The position numbers and the translations under genes are program-made. From Limnohabitans sp. B9-3 (GTDB lineage Bacteria; Pseudomonadota; Gammaproteobacteria; Burkholderiales; Burkholderiaceae_C), in the NCBI RefSeq assembly GCF_002778325.1, contig NZ_NESI01000007.1, forward strand, positions 1 through 64,000: a stretch of 64,000 nucleotides of DNA, in the 5' to 3' direction. A model generated the notes under the pieces. It saw only the letters and a program-made list of their open reading frames with translations. It was not told the DNA's origin and did not search any database. Of this stretch, positions 34,754 to 44,321 are shown in pieces (the first letter of the stretch is position 1; the number at the start of each line of letters is the position of its first letter).

Positions 34754-36025
34754 ATGACTTTGAATGCAAAACCTAAGCACGCACCGCTGATCGCCACCTC
34801 TCAGGCCATGCACTTCGCACAAGTGCTGCCCCTGCAAAGTGGCGCCAGCCTGCGCGACTACACCTTGGCTTTTGAGACCTACGGCAGCTTAAACGCCGAC
34901 CGCTCCAACGCCGTGCTGGTGTGCCACGCCCTCAACGCCTCGCACCATGTGGCAGGCGTCTACGAAGGCCAAGCCAAAAGCGAAGGCTGGTGGGACAACA
35001 TGATTGGCCCCGGCAAGCCCGTGGACACCAACCACTTCTTTGTGATTGGCGTCAACAACCTCGGCTCTTGTTTTGGCTCCACCGGCCCCATGCACACCAA
35101 CCCCGACACAGGCAAGGTCTACGGCGCCGACTTCCCCGTGGTGACGGTGGAAGACTGGGTCAACGCCCAGGCCTTGTTGCTCGACCGTTTGGGCATCCAG
35201 CAACTCGCCGCTGTTTTGGGCGGCAGCTTGGGCGGCATGCAAGCGCTCAGCTGGACGCTGCAACACCCCGAGCGCGTGCGTCACGCCGTGGTGGTGGCCA
35301 GTGCGCCCAACCTCACCGCCGAGAACATCGCGTTCAACGAGGTCGCGCGTCGCGCCATCGTGACCGACCCCGACTTTCATGGCGGCCATTTCTACCAACA
35401 TGGCGTGGTGCCGCAACGCGGTTTGCGCATTGCGCGCATGGTGGGTCACATCACGTACCTCAGCGACGATGTGATGAACGAGAAGTTTGGTCGCAAATTG
35501 CGGCCCGCATCCGTGGCGCAAGCTGCTGGGCTAGCGCTTGGTGTTTCAACGTCCGATGGCGACACACGCGACTATCTGTACACCACCCAAGACGTGGAGT
35601 TTCAAATCGAAAGCTACCTGCGCTACCAAGGCGACAAGTTCAGCGAGTACTTTGACGCCAACACCTACTTGCTCATCACCCGCGCCCTTGACTACTTCGA
35701 TCCCGCACGCACCTACGGTGGCAATTTGTCGGCGGCGTTTGCCCGCACGGCGGCCAAGTTCTTGCTGGTCAGCTTCACCACCGATTGGCGCTTCTCCCCC
35801 GAACGCAGCCGCGAGATGGTGCAAGCCTTGCTCGACAACCAACGCGATGTGAGCTACGCCGAAATCGACGCTCCCCACGGCCACGATGCTTTCTTGCTCG
35901 ACGACGCCCGCTACATGAACGTGATGCGCGCTTACTTTGCGCGCATCAGCAGCGAGTTGACCTCGGGCAACGCTAGCCATAGCGCTCAGCCTGCCTTGGC
36001 TGCCCACACCGGAGGTGCCGCATGA
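34754..36025 (+). CDS. metX: homoserine O-acyltransferase MetX, 423 aa
   Basis: Alpha/beta-hydrolase-fold acyltransferase of methionine biosynthesis. [17 protein letters not shown] and the nucleophile Ser158 in GGSLGGMQA, the acid in TTDWRFSP and the His in [12 protein letters not shown] complete the triad. Length exceeds typical (about 380) because of tails. Burkholderiales MetX proteins are often succinyl- rather than acetyl-transferases, so the donor is not settled. Its 3' end overlaps metW by four bases (ATGA). Confidence 0.94.
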   Translation: MTLNAKPKHAPLIATSQAMHFAQVLPLQSGASLRDYTLAFETYGSLNADRSNAVLVCHALNASHHVAGVYEGQAKSEGWWDNMIGPGKPVDTNHFFVIGVNNLGSCFGSTGPMHTNPDTGKVYGADFPVVTVEDWVNAQALLLDRLGIQQLAAVLGGSLGGMQALSWTLQHPERVRHAVVVASAPNLTAENIAFNEVARRAIVTDPDFHGGHFYQHGVVPQRGLRIARMVGHITYLSDDVMNEKFGRKLRPASVAQAAGLALGVSTSDGDTRDYLYTTQDVEFQIESYLRYQGDKFSEYFDANTYLLITRALDYFDPARTYGGNLSAAFARTAAKFLLVSFTTDWRFSPERSREMVQALLDNQRDVSYAEIDAPHGHDAFLLDDARYMNVMRAYFARISSELTSGNASHSAQPALAAHTGGAA

Positions 36026-36606
36026 CCCACGACAACTTGCTGGCCATCGCCGCACTGGTGCCCCACGGCAGCCGCGTGCTCGACCTCGGCTGCGGCGACG
36101 GCGCTTTGCTGGCCCACCTGCAACAACACAAAGCTTGCACCGGTTACGGCGTGGAGCTGGACGACAGCAACGTGCTTGCCTGCGTGCAACGCGGCGTGAA
36201 CGTGTTGCAGCTCAACCTCGACAAAGGGCTGCGCGTGTTTGGCGATCAGTCGTTTGACGTGGTGCTGCAAATCGACACCTTGCAACATTTGCGCAACGCC
36301 GAAACCATGCTGCGCGAAACCGCGCGCGTGGGTCGCACAGGCATCGTCGCCTTCCCCAATTTTGCGCACTGGCCCAACCGCCTGAGCATTCTGCAAGGCC
36401 GCATGCCCGTGACCAAACGCTTGCCCTACCAGTGGTACGACACGCCCAACATCCGCGTGGGCACGTTTGCAGACTTCGCAGACTTAGCGCACAAGAACAA
36501 GCTCCAAGTGCTGGATCAATTTGGTCTGCAAGATGGCCAAGAAGTCCGCCTGTGGCCCAACACATTCGCCAGTACGGCTGTTTTTAAATTTCAGCGCAAC
36601 GCCTGA
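36022..36606 (+). CDS. metW: methionine biosynthesis protein MetW, 194 aa
   Basis: SAM-methyltransferase fold with [15 protein letters not shown] motif [15 protein letters not shown] and the family-specific [14 protein letters not shown] and [12 protein letters not shown]. MetW is required with MetX for homoserine acylation in proteobacteria and is regularly fused to it in operons. It starts inside the metX stop, so translation is coupled. Length normal. Confidence 0.95.
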   Translation: MTHDNLLAIAALVPHGSRVLDLGCGDGALLAHLQQHKACTGYGVELDDSNVLACVQRGVNVLQLNLDKGLRVFGDQSFDVVLQIDTLQHLRNAETMLRETARVGRTGIVAFPNFAHWPNRLSILQGRMPVTKRLPYQWYDTPNIRVGTFADFADLAHKNKLQVLDQFGLQDGQEVRLWPNTFASTAVFKFQRNA

Positions 36607-36631
36607 CACCTCAACAACACGGAGAAAAACC

Positions 36632-37606
36632 ATGCAACGCAGACATTGGCTACAACAAGCCGCCATCGGCCTCTTGCCCCTGACCCTTTCGAGCCAGAGC
36701 GCTTGGGCGCAAGCATGGCCCACACGACCGATTCGTTTGGTGGTGCCGTTCCCTCCTGGTGGCTTGATCGACAACATGGCGCGCCTCATCGGCCCCCGCT
36801 TGTCGCAAGAGTTGGGACAGCCCGTGGTGATTGACAACAAGCCCGGTGCAGGCGGCAACTTAGGCGCAGGCGAAGCCGCACGCGCCAGCGCCGATGGCTA
36901 CACCTTGTTGATGGCCTCGCCGCCCTTGACCATTAACCCCGCGCTGTACAAAAAACTCCCCTACCAACCCGAGCAAATCGCCCCCTTGGGTTTGCTGGGT
37001 CGCGTGCCCAATGTGTTGATGGTCAACCCGGCATCGGGCATTCAATCGGTGGCTGAACTCAGTGCACGCATCAAAGCGCGCCCAGGTCAACTCAACTACG
37101 CCTCCAACGGTCAAGGCACGTCGCTGCATCTGAGTGCCGAGCTGTACAAAAGCAAGAATGGCCTCTTCGTCACCCACATTCCCTACCGCGGTGCCGCAGC
37201 AGCCATGACCGCACTGATGGCCAACGAGGTCGACATGATGTTCGACAACTTGCCCTCCGCACTCGGACAAATTCAAGCCGGCAAACTCAAAGCCTTGGCT
37301 GTCACCACCCCACAACGCAGCAGCGTCTTGCCGCAGGTGCCCACCATGGCGGAGGCCGGCATTACCGGTTACCAAGTCAGCGCTTGGTTTGGTCTGGCCG
37401 CACCGGCTGGTTTACCTGCCGCGGTACAAACGCGCATTGAACAGGCTTTAGAGCGTATTGCCAAACAACCCGAGGTCATGGCCGCCTTGCAAAAGCAAGG
37501 CGCTGAGCCGAGCTGGCTGGACGGCAAAGGGCTGGCCGGCTTCATGCAAGCGGACACCGCGCAATGGAAAACCGTCGCCGATTACGCGCGCATTTCTTTA
37601 GATTGA
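36632..37606 (+). CDS. Bug-family (TctC-like) periplasmic solute receptor, 324 aa
   Basis: A signal peptide (MQRRHWLQQAAIGLLPLTLS, cut near SAWAQA) precedes the Bug domain: WPTRPIRLVVPFPPGGLIDN, GAGGNLGAGEAARASADGYT and the VPTMAEAG motif near residue 245. Bug proteins bind carboxylates or amino acids, usually without adjacent TctAB membrane genes, as here. It is 25 bp after metW and 7 bp before the peptidase, so it may be co-transcribed with the M20 gene. Ligand unknown. Confidence 0.88.
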   Translation: MQRRHWLQQAAIGLLPLTLSSQSAWAQAWPTRPIRLVVPFPPGGLIDNMARLIGPRLSQELGQPVVIDNKPGAGGNLGAGEAARASADGYTLLMASPPLTINPALYKKLPYQPEQIAPLGLLGRVPNVLMVNPASGIQSVAELSARIKARPGQLNYASNGQGTSLHLSAELYKSKNGLFVTHIPYRGAAAAMTALMANEVDMMFDNLPSALGQIQAGKLKALAVTTPQRSSVLPQVPTMAEAGITGYQVSAWFGLAAPAGLPAAVQTRIEQALERIAKQPEVMAALQKQGAEPSWLDGKGLAGFMQADTAQWKTVADYARISLD

Positions 37607-37613
37607 ACACGCC

Positions 37614-39062
37614 ATGAACGCCCCCGTCAGCCACGAACTGCTCGCCCATGTGTCCCAAGCATGGGACAACGACATCGTCGCGCAGCTCACCGACTACATC
37701 GCCATTCCCGCCAAATCACCCGCGTTTGACGCCGACTGGGCGCAGCACGGCCACATCGACATCGTGGTGCAACGCGCCGCCGATTGGGTGTTGGCGCAAA
37801 AGGTGGCGGGGCTGTCGCTGGAGGTGATCCGCTTACCCGGCCGCACGCCCGTGCTGTTCTTTGAAGTCGCCGCCACGCGGCCCAGCGATGCACAAAGCGA
37901 AACGGTGCTGATGTACGGCCACCTCGACAAGCAACCCGAGTTCAGCGGATGGCGCAATGACCTCGGCCCTTGGACGCCCAAGTTCGAAGACGGCAAGCTC
38001 TACGGCCGCGGCGGGGCGGACGACGGCTATGCCATCTACGCCAGCATCGCGGCCCTCCAAGCCCTGAAAGCGCAAAACACACCGCACCCGCGCATCGTGG
38101 GGTTGATTGAGACCTGCGAAGAATCAGGCTCTTACGACTTGATGCCCTACGTCGACGCTTTGCGCACGCGCTTAGGCAACGTCGGCTTGGTGATGTGCCT
38201 CGACAGCGGCGCGGGCAACTACGACCAACTGTGGCTCACCACCAGCTTGCGCGGCATGGCCAGTGGCGTGCTGAAGGTGGAAGTGCTCAGCGAGGGCGTG
38301 CATTCAGGCGACGCCTCGGGCGTGGTGCCGTCGAGTTTTCGCATCATGCGCCAAGTACTAGACCGCTTGGAAGACAGCGCCACAGGCCGCTTGTTGCCCG
38401 CGCAGTTTCACGTTGAAGTGCCAGCTGACCGCTTGCGCCAAGCGCAGGCCACCGCGGCTTTGCTGGGTGACGAGCTGTACAAACGCTTTCCGTGGGCCCA
38501 CCACGATTGCGGCGGTGCCAACTTGGTCACCTTGCCCATGACACAAGACCCGCTGCAAGCCCTGTTGCAGCGCACCTGGGCCCCCACGCTGAGCGTGACC
38601 GGCGCTGAGGGCCTGCCGGCCTTCAAAGACGCGGGCAACGTGCTGCGCCCCTCCACGGCCTTCAAGCTCAGCCTGCGTTTACCGCCGCTGGTCGATGCCG
38701 CGCAAGCGGTGCAAGACCTCAAAGCCTTGCTCGAAGACAACGCCCCTTACCAAGCGAACGTGACCTTTCACGCCCAAGGCTCGGCCAACGGCTGGAACGC
38801 GCCCACTTCCGCGCCATGGTTTGAACAAGCACTTGACGCCGCCAGCTTGGCCCACTTTGGCGCACCTTGCGCCACGATTGGCCAAGGCGGCACCATCCCG
38901 CTGATGAACATGCTGAGCCAAGGCTTCCCGAAAGCGCAAATGATGGTGTGTGGCGTGCTCGGCCCCAAGAGCAACGCGCATGGACCGAACGAGTTTTTGC
39001 ATGTGCCGTTTGCCAAGAAGCTCACCGCCGCAGTGGCGCAAGTGATCGCGGCGATGCCTTAA
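37614..39062 (+). CDS. M20-family metallopeptidase (dipeptidase-like), 482 aa
   Basis: Zinc-dependent exo/dipeptidase or amidohydrolase. Metal-binding motifs: MYGHLDKQPE (His and Asp), GRGGADDGYAIY with the bridging Asp, ETCEESGSYD with the catalytic Glu pair and LDSGAG; the central dimerisation lid starts GVHSGDASGVVP; the last His is in NAHGPNEFLHV. No signal peptide, so cytoplasmic. It follows the Bug receptor by 7 bp; perhaps it processes what that receptor helps import, though this is speculative. Confidence 0.9.
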   Translation: MNAPVSHELLAHVSQAWDNDIVAQLTDYIAIPAKSPAFDADWAQHGHIDIVVQRAADWVLAQKVAGLSLEVIRLPGRTPVLFFEVAATRPSDAQSETVLMYGHLDKQPEFSGWRNDLGPWTPKFEDGKLYGRGGADDGYAIYASIAALQALKAQNTPHPRIVGLIETCEESGSYDLMPYVDALRTRLGNVGLVMCLDSGAGNYDQLWLTTSLRGMASGVLKVEVLSEGVHSGDASGVVPSSFRIMRQVLDRLEDSATGRLLPAQFHVEVPADRLRQAQATAALLGDELYKRFPWAHHDCGGANLVTLPMTQDPLQALLQRTWAPTLSVTGAEGLPAFKDAGNVLRPSTAFKLSLRLPPLVDAAQAVQDLKALLEDNAPYQANVTFHAQGSANGWNAPTSAPWFEQALDAASLAHFGAPCATIGQGGTIPLMNMLSQGFPKAQMMVCGVLGPKSNAHGPNEFLHVPFAKKLTAAVAQVIAAMP

Positions 39063-39081
39063 ACCGCGCTACTTTGAACAA

Positions 39082-39702
39082 TCAACGCGTGAACAAACCA
39101 GCGACCATCGAGGCCACCAGCAGCAGCGCCATACTCCCGTTAAAGATCCGGCGATACAGCGTGACTTGCAAATAGTGGCCCAGACGCGCCCCCATCACCG
39201 CCCAAACCGCCACACTGGGAAAATTGACCAAGCTAAACAGCAACGCAGCAGCAGCGATCAATCCCAGGTTGGCTTGCTGGGGCAAGTAGTTGCTGAAGAA
39301 CCCCAGCGTCATCACCCACGCTTTCGGGTTGACCCACTGAAACGCCGCCGCGCCCCAAAAGCCCAAGGGCTTGGCGCTGGCGACTGAGCCGAGGGTTGCA
39401 TCACCCGGCACTGCAGGGGGCCCACTTCGGACGATGCCCCAAGCCAAATAAAGCAAGTAAGCCATGCCCAGCACTTGCATGGCTTGGTAGATGGCGGGCA
39501 CACGCATGAACAGCTCACCCAGCCCCAAACCCACCGCCATCAACATGATGAAGTGCCCGCACGAAATGCCCAATATATGAGGCAAGGTGGCGCGGGTGCC
39601 GAAGTTTGCACCAGACGCCAACAGCATCATGTTGTTAGGCCCGGGCGTGACCGATGTCACAAAAGCAAATACGGCCATGGATAACCAAACTTCAGCGTGC
39701 AT
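39082..39702 (-). CDS. LysE/RhtB-family amino acid exporter, 206 aa
   Basis: Six hydrophobic segments with the family motif FVTSVTPGPNNMMLLASGAN near the N-terminus (the TPGPN signature) and WVNPKAWVM in the second half. Exports amino acids or related metabolites across the inner membrane; the substrate cannot be told. Downstream of rsmE on the same strand with a 19-bp gap, so likely in the amgK-rsmE-lysE transcript. Confidence 0.9.
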   Translation of the reverse strand: MHAEVWLSMAVFAFVTSVTPGPNNMMLLASGANFGTRATLPHILGISCGHFIMLMAVGLGLGELFMRVPAIYQAMQVLGMAYLLYLAWGIVRSGPPAVPGDATLGSVASAKPLGFWGAAAFQWVNPKAWVMTLGFFSNYLPQQANLGLIAAAALLFSLVNFPSVAVWAVMGARLGHYLQVTLYRRIFNGSMALLLVASMVAGLFTR

Positions 39703-39721
39703 GGGCGACTTTTTGCTTTTG

Positions 39722-40585
39722 TTAAGTCAAGGTGAGCAAAGCCAACGCACTGAGCGCCGCGGTCTCAGCACGCAACACGCGGTTGCCCAAGCTCACCGCC
39801 GCAAAGCCTTTGGCGCGCGCCGCTGCGTCTTCCGCATCGTTCAAGCCGCCTTCGGGTCCGTTGAGCAACACCCAAGTTGTTGGCGTGGACGAGGCCGGCG
39901 TATCGGCCAGCGTTGCCAATGCCGTAGCGTTTCCATGCGTTGCCTCCGCAACTTGCTGCGCTTGCACCGGCGCTTGCATGATCCCTTGCAAAAGCATGTT
40001 CAACGGCTGCGTGCTGGCGTGCAGCGACAACACAGCGTGCTCGGTGGCGTCGCCGCCCTGCGCAGCTTCGCTTGGTGCCGTCGTCGTTTGTTGTGCGCCA
40101 ACCGTTTGACGCGCCAGCCACGTTTCCAAACGCTCGGGCAAGTCGATCACCGGGACGCGGTTGCGGCCACATTGCTCGCACGCGCTGGCCGCAACAGCCT
40201 GCCAATGGGCTTGTTTTTTCTCGGCGCGTTCGCCGGTCAATCGAATCACGCTGCGTTCGGTCATCAATGGGGTGATGCGGTACACGCCAAGTTCGGTGGC
40301 TTTTTCGACCAACCAGTCCATGCGCTCGTTGGCGGGCATGCCGACGGCCAAGTGCACGCGCTGGGCGGCCTCTCGCTCCACCGCCAAGTGCTCACGCACG
40401 ACCACGCGCACGTCGCTGCGACCCATGTGTTCGACCTCGGCGATGAACTCGCCGCCCTCGCCGTTGAACAAGGTCAGCGTGTGGCCGGGTTGCATGCGCA
40501 GCACTTGCACATGGCGGGCGGCGGTGGCGGGCAAGTCCAGCACCAAACCGATGGACAAGGGCAGGGGGCAGTGAAAACGCGCCAT
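39722..40585 (-). CDS. rsmE: 16S rRNA m3U1498 methyltransferase RsmE, 287 aa
   Basis: SPOUT methyltransferase of the 30S subunit. The start ATG at 40585 gives MARFHCPLPL; PUA-like N-terminal part, then VGMPANERMDWLVEKATELG, RSVIRL, and the knot motifs GPEGG (243-247) and LGNRVLRAETA (266-276). Typical RsmE is about 240-250 residues; the excess comes from Ala/Thr/Gln-rich stretches at about 161-183 and 205-236 inserted in the SPOUT domain between core motifs. Gap to amgK is 2 bp. Confidence 0.92.
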   Translation of the reverse strand: MARFHCPLPLSIGLVLDLPATAARHVQVLRMQPGHTLTLFNGEGGEFIAEVEHMGRSDVRVVVREHLAVEREAAQRVHLAVGMPANERMDWLVEKATELGVYRITPLMTERSVIRLTGERAEKKQAHWQAVAASACEQCGRNRVPVIDLPERLETWLARQTVGAQQTTTAPSEAAQGGDATEHAVLSLHASTQPLNMLLQGIMQAPVQAQQVAEATHGNATALATLADTPASSTPTTWVLLNGPEGGLNDAEDAAARAKGFAAVSLGNRVLRAETAALSALALLTLT

Positions 40586-40587
40586 GT

Positions 40588-41751
40588 TTAAACCTTGCGA
40601 CCCGGGGTGAGGCGCGGGAAGGCCAAGCTGATGGCGGGCTCGGTGCCCTCGACCTTGTCGATCAAACGCAGTAGGGGCGTGAGCTCGCTGTAACGACTGG
40701 CCGTGGAGCGGATGTAGTGGATGAAACGCGGGGCATCGGCCAAGTACTTGGGCTTGCCATCGCGCAAGGTGAGGCGGGCGAAGATGCCAGCGACTTTGAG
40801 GTGGCGCTGTAGCCCCATCCATTCCACAGCACGGAAGAACTCACCGAAGTCTTGCGACCAACCATCGTGGTCCATCAGGCCCACTTTGCGAGCGCGTTCC
40901 CAGTAGCGGATGGTGATGTCGAGCACAAAGTCTTCGTCCCAGGTCAAAAAGGCGTCCCGCATCAGGCTGGCAATGTCGTAGGTGACGGGGCCGTAGACGG
41001 CGTCTTGGAAGTCCAACACGCCTAGGCGTGTTTCCACGGCTTCGCCTAAGCGTTGCTCCGCAGAGTCACGCGGCATCATCAAGTTGCGGGGCATGAAGTC
41101 GCGGTGCACGTACACGCTGGGCGCGGCCAAGTTGCGCTGCACGATGGTCTCAAAAGTTTTGCCGAGCATGTCGCGCTGGGTGCTGTCGAGCTGCAGCTGG
41201 CGGTGCTGGGTCAAGTACCAATCAGGGAACAACGACAACTCGCGCTTCAACAACGCGTCGTCGTATGCTGGCAGTACGCCGGGGCGGCTGCTTTGTTGCA
41301 AAGCCAGCAACGCATCGAGCGCACGCATGTACAGCGCGTGGTTGGCTTGGGGGTGGTCACGGTCGATGACGTCCATCATGGTTTGATGGCCAATGTCGTC
41401 GAGCAACATGAAGCCTTGGGGCTCGTCCCAGGCCAAGATGCGGGGCACGTGCAAGCCGGCGTCTTGCATCAAGCGGGCAATGCGCACAAAGGGCTCGCAG
41501 TTTTCTTTGTCGGGCGGTGCGTCCATGATGACGCACGACGCTGCCGCAGAACCCGGCGCTAAATCGACCCGAAAGTAGCGCCTGAAACTGGCATCGGCCG
41601 ACGCGGCACGCACGGTGGCGGGCAGCACGCCGTGGGCCTGCGCAAGGGGCTGGAGCCACTGATGAAACGCCGCCGCACGTTCGGGCTGAGCCCATTCAAT
41701 GGCGGGGTAAGAGGGGGTGCCCGAAGGCTGGGAGTTAGGCTGAGTGCTCAT
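40588..41751 (-). CDS. amgK: N-acetylmuramate/N-acetylglucosamine kinase AmgK-like phosphotransferase, 387 aa
   Basis: Aminoglycoside-phosphotransferase fold: SFRRYFRVDL, MDAPPDKE, catalytic loop VYVHRDFMPRNLMMP and metal site LGVLDFQDAVYGPVTYDI. AmgK phosphorylates the anomeric position of MurNAc released in peptidoglycan turnover, so MurU can make UDP-MurNAc and bypass de novo synthesis (MurA, the fosfomycin target). It is divergent from lptD as in related bacteria. MurU is not next to it but at 51.4 kb. Confidence 0.88.
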   Translation of the reverse strand: MSTQPNSQPSGTPSYPAIEWAQPERAAAFHQWLQPLAQAHGVLPATVRAASADASFRRYFRVDLAPGSAAASCVIMDAPPDKENCEPFVRIARLMQDAGLHVPRILAWDEPQGFMLLDDIGHQTMMDVIDRDHPQANHALYMRALDALLALQQSSRPGVLPAYDDALLKRELSLFPDWYLTQHRQLQLDSTQRDMLGKTFETIVQRNLAAPSVYVHRDFMPRNLMMPRDSAEQRLGEAVETRLGVLDFQDAVYGPVTYDIASLMRDAFLTWDEDFVLDITIRYWERARKVGLMDHDGWSQDFGEFFRAVEWMGLQRHLKVAGIFARLTLRDGKPKYLADAPRFIHYIRSTASRYSELTPLLRLIDKVEGTEPAISLAFPRLTPGRKV

Positions 41752-41845
41752 GGATAATCTAAATTCTACAAATCAGCCTAGGCCGGCCCATTTTTGGGCG
41801 CGTCTTGACCTCGTGCTGTGCTCTTTTTAAGGTTGTCCTGCGTTC

Positions 41846-44314
41846 ATGTTGCTGCCCGATTTTCCTCGCCGTGCGTGTGCCTTGTCTTGGCTGGCGTTGG
41901 GCTTGCTGAGCAACGGCGCTGTTTTGGCGCAAGGGCAGAGCGCAGAGCAAGCCTTGAGCGCACCGCCTTTGGCGCTGCGCCCCAGCAGTTTGTTGCAAGA
42001 AAAAATCAGCGACGACACGCGCCAGCAACTCCCCTCGTTTTTGCAAAGCGACAACTTGAGCGGCCGCACCGATGTGCAATCGGTGCTCGAAGGCCATGTT
42101 GTTTTTCGCCGTGGCGATTTGCTGCTCAAAGCCGACCGCCTTGAATACGACCAAATCGATGACTTGGCCAAAGCACGCGGCCATGTCTACATCAACCGTG
42201 CGGGCAATGTCTACCAAGGCCCTGCGCTCGATTTGCATTTGGATGCCTTTGAGGGCTTTTTCACGCAACCCAGTTATCAGTTGCTGAAGAACAAAGCCCA
42301 CGGCAAAGCTGAGCGCATCGACTTCATCGACAGCGCCAACACCGTGCTCCACAAAGCCGACTTCACCACCTGCCAACGCAAGCCCGGCCCAAGTTGGATG
42401 CCAGATTGGTTTTTCAAAGCCGACAAAATCACCTTAGACACCGACCGCAACGTCGGTGTGGCCGAAGGCGCATCACTGCGCTTCAAAGGGGTGCCCATCT
42501 TGCCCGTGCCATCCGTGGAATTTCCACTCAGCGAGGAGCGCAAATCAGGCTTGCTGCCTCCCACCATTGGCGTGGACAACATTGGTGGTTTGGAATACAC
42601 GCAACCCTATTACGTCAACCTCGCGCCCAACCGCGACGTGACCTTCTTTCCGACCTACTGGAGCAAGCGCGGTCTGAACTTCGGCACCGAGTTTCGCTAC
42701 CTCGAAAGCCTCGCGCCTCAACCCGTCTTCCAAGGCCAATTGCGCTTGGACTACATGGAGAAAGACATGTTGCGCGAGTCCCGCCGCTGGGCCATGCAAT
42801 ACAGCCACACGGGCATTCTCAACCCCAGCTACGCAGGCGGGCAACTGGGTTTGAACGTGAAGCTGAACCGCGTGAGCGACGACGACTATTGGAAAGATTT
42901 TTCATTGCTGGGCAACTCGGGTATTCAGCGCTTGCTCAACAACGACGCCAATCTGAACTGGACCGACGGCACCTACAGCACCGGCATGCGCGTGCAGCGC
43001 TGGCAAACGCTGCAAGACTTGGCGAGCACCGGCAACCGCATCACACCTCCGTTTGACCGCGCCCCGCAGTTCACCGCTCGGATGCAACGTCACAGCCTAG
43101 GTGGCTTTGACTTCAGCGTGGACGGCGACTTGACGCGCTTTGAATCGATCCGTGACATCGACTGCACAGCCGCTGCAGGTAAAACCTCCTACAAAGAATG
43201 CGCCCCGAACGCCAACCGTGCCGTATCGTGGGTGCAACTGAGTCGCCCGTTCCTCTTGCCGTCGGGTTACTTCACACCCAAGGTGCAGGTGCACGGGCGC
43301 AGCTATCAGTTTGATGGTGGCTTGCCCAACACCGCGTTTTACGGCGCACGCCAAGGCCAAACCGGTGCCAGCGTGACCGTGCCCACTTTCAGCCTCGACA
43401 GCAGCGTGGCCTTTGAGCGCAACAGCCGCTGGCTGGACCGCGCGTGGGTGCAGACCTTGGAGCCGCGTGCGTTTTACGTCTACACGCCTTACCGCGAACA
43501 AAACTACCTGCCCAACTACGACTCGGGCGGCAATGCCTTCAACTTCGCCAGCATCTTCACCGAGAACGCTTTTGGTGGGCATGACCGCATCTCTGACAGC
43601 AAGCTGTTGACACTGGGCGTGACTTCGCGGTTGCTCGACCCCGAAACCGGTGCCGAAGGCGCACGCTTTGGCGTGGCCCAGCGCCTGCGTATGCAAGAGC
43701 AACGCGTCACCTTGCCTGACGACCCCACGGCCAAAGCCGGTATCAGCGAAATTTTGGCCGGCGCCTCGGTCAACCTCAACCGCGCTTGGGCTTTGGACTC
43801 CGCCGTTCAGTACAACCAAAAAACCAACAACATGCTGCGCCGCATGGTGGCGGGGCGTTACAACCCAGGTTCCTACCGCGTCATCAATGCTGCCATCCGC
43901 ACCCAGAACGATGAAAACGGCGAACCGCTGTCCAAACAGGTTGACGTGGGCTGGCAATGGCCCCTGCACGACCTGTGGGGTGGCGCTGACGATGGCAGCA
44001 CCGAAGGCCGTGGTTTGGGGGAAGGCCGCTGGTACAGCGTGGCCCGCTTGAACTACAACCCGATGGACAAACGGTTGGTGGAGTCCATCCTTGGCTTCGA
44101 ATACGATGCAGGCTGCTGGATCAGCCGCGTAGTAGCCGAGCGTTTGCAAGTGGCCGACGGTTTGGCCCGCCAACGCTTGCTGTTCCAACTTGAATTTGTG
44201 GGCTTCTCGCGCATTGGCACCAACGCCATGGGCTCGCTGCGCACCAATGTGCCGCGCTACCAACCGTTGCGCCAGCCCTCCATGACCCCTAGCCGTTTCG
44301 GCAATTACGATTGA
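41846..44314 (+). CDS. lptD: LPS-assembly protein LptD, 822 aa
   Basis: Outer-membrane translocon that inserts lipopolysaccharide with LptE. A signal peptide (about 1-28, ending VLAQG), an N-terminal LptA-like jellyroll (GHVVFRRGDLLLKADRLEYD), and a 26-strand barrel with FPTYWSKRGLNFGTEFRYLE follow. Cysteines in the N- and C-terminal regions (for example FTTCQRKPG, ECAPN, DAGCW) can supply the inter-domain disulfides. First of lptD-surA-rsmA with tiny gaps. Confidence 0.95.
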   Translation: MLLPDFPRRACALSWLALGLLSNGAVLAQGQSAEQALSAPPLALRPSSLLQEKISDDTRQQLPSFLQSDNLSGRTDVQSVLEGHVVFRRGDLLLKADRLEYDQIDDLAKARGHVYINRAGNVYQGPALDLHLDAFEGFFTQPSYQLLKNKAHGKAERIDFIDSANTVLHKADFTTCQRKPGPSWMPDWFFKADKITLDTDRNVGVAEGASLRFKGVPILPVPSVEFPLSEERKSGLLPPTIGVDNIGGLEYTQPYYVNLAPNRDVTFFPTYWSKRGLNFGTEFRYLESLAPQPVFQGQLRLDYMEKDMLRESRRWAMQYSHTGILNPSYAGGQLGLNVKLNRVSDDDYWKDFSLLGNSGIQRLLNNDANLNWTDGTYSTGMRVQRWQTLQDLASTGNRITPPFDRAPQFTARMQRHSLGGFDFSVDGDLTRFESIRDIDCTAAAGKTSYKECAPNANRAVSWVQLSRPFLLPSGYFTPKVQVHGRSYQFDGGLPNTAFYGARQGQTGASVTVPTFSLDSSVAFERNSRWLDRAWVQTLEPRAFYVYTPYREQNYLPNYDSGGNAFNFASIFTENAFGGHDRISDSKLLTLGVTSRLLDPETGAEGARFGVAQRLRMQEQRVTLPDDPTAKAGISEILAGASVNLNRAWALDSAVQYNQKTNNMLRRMVAGRYNPGSYRVINAAIRTQNDENGEPLSKQVDVGWQWPLHDLWGGADDGSTEGRGLGEGRWYSVARLNYNPMDKRLVESILGFEYDAGCWISRVVAERLQVADGLARQRLLFQLEFVGFSRIGTNAMGSLRTNVPRYQPLRQPSMTPSRFGNYD

Positions 44315-44321
44315 TGTGACC

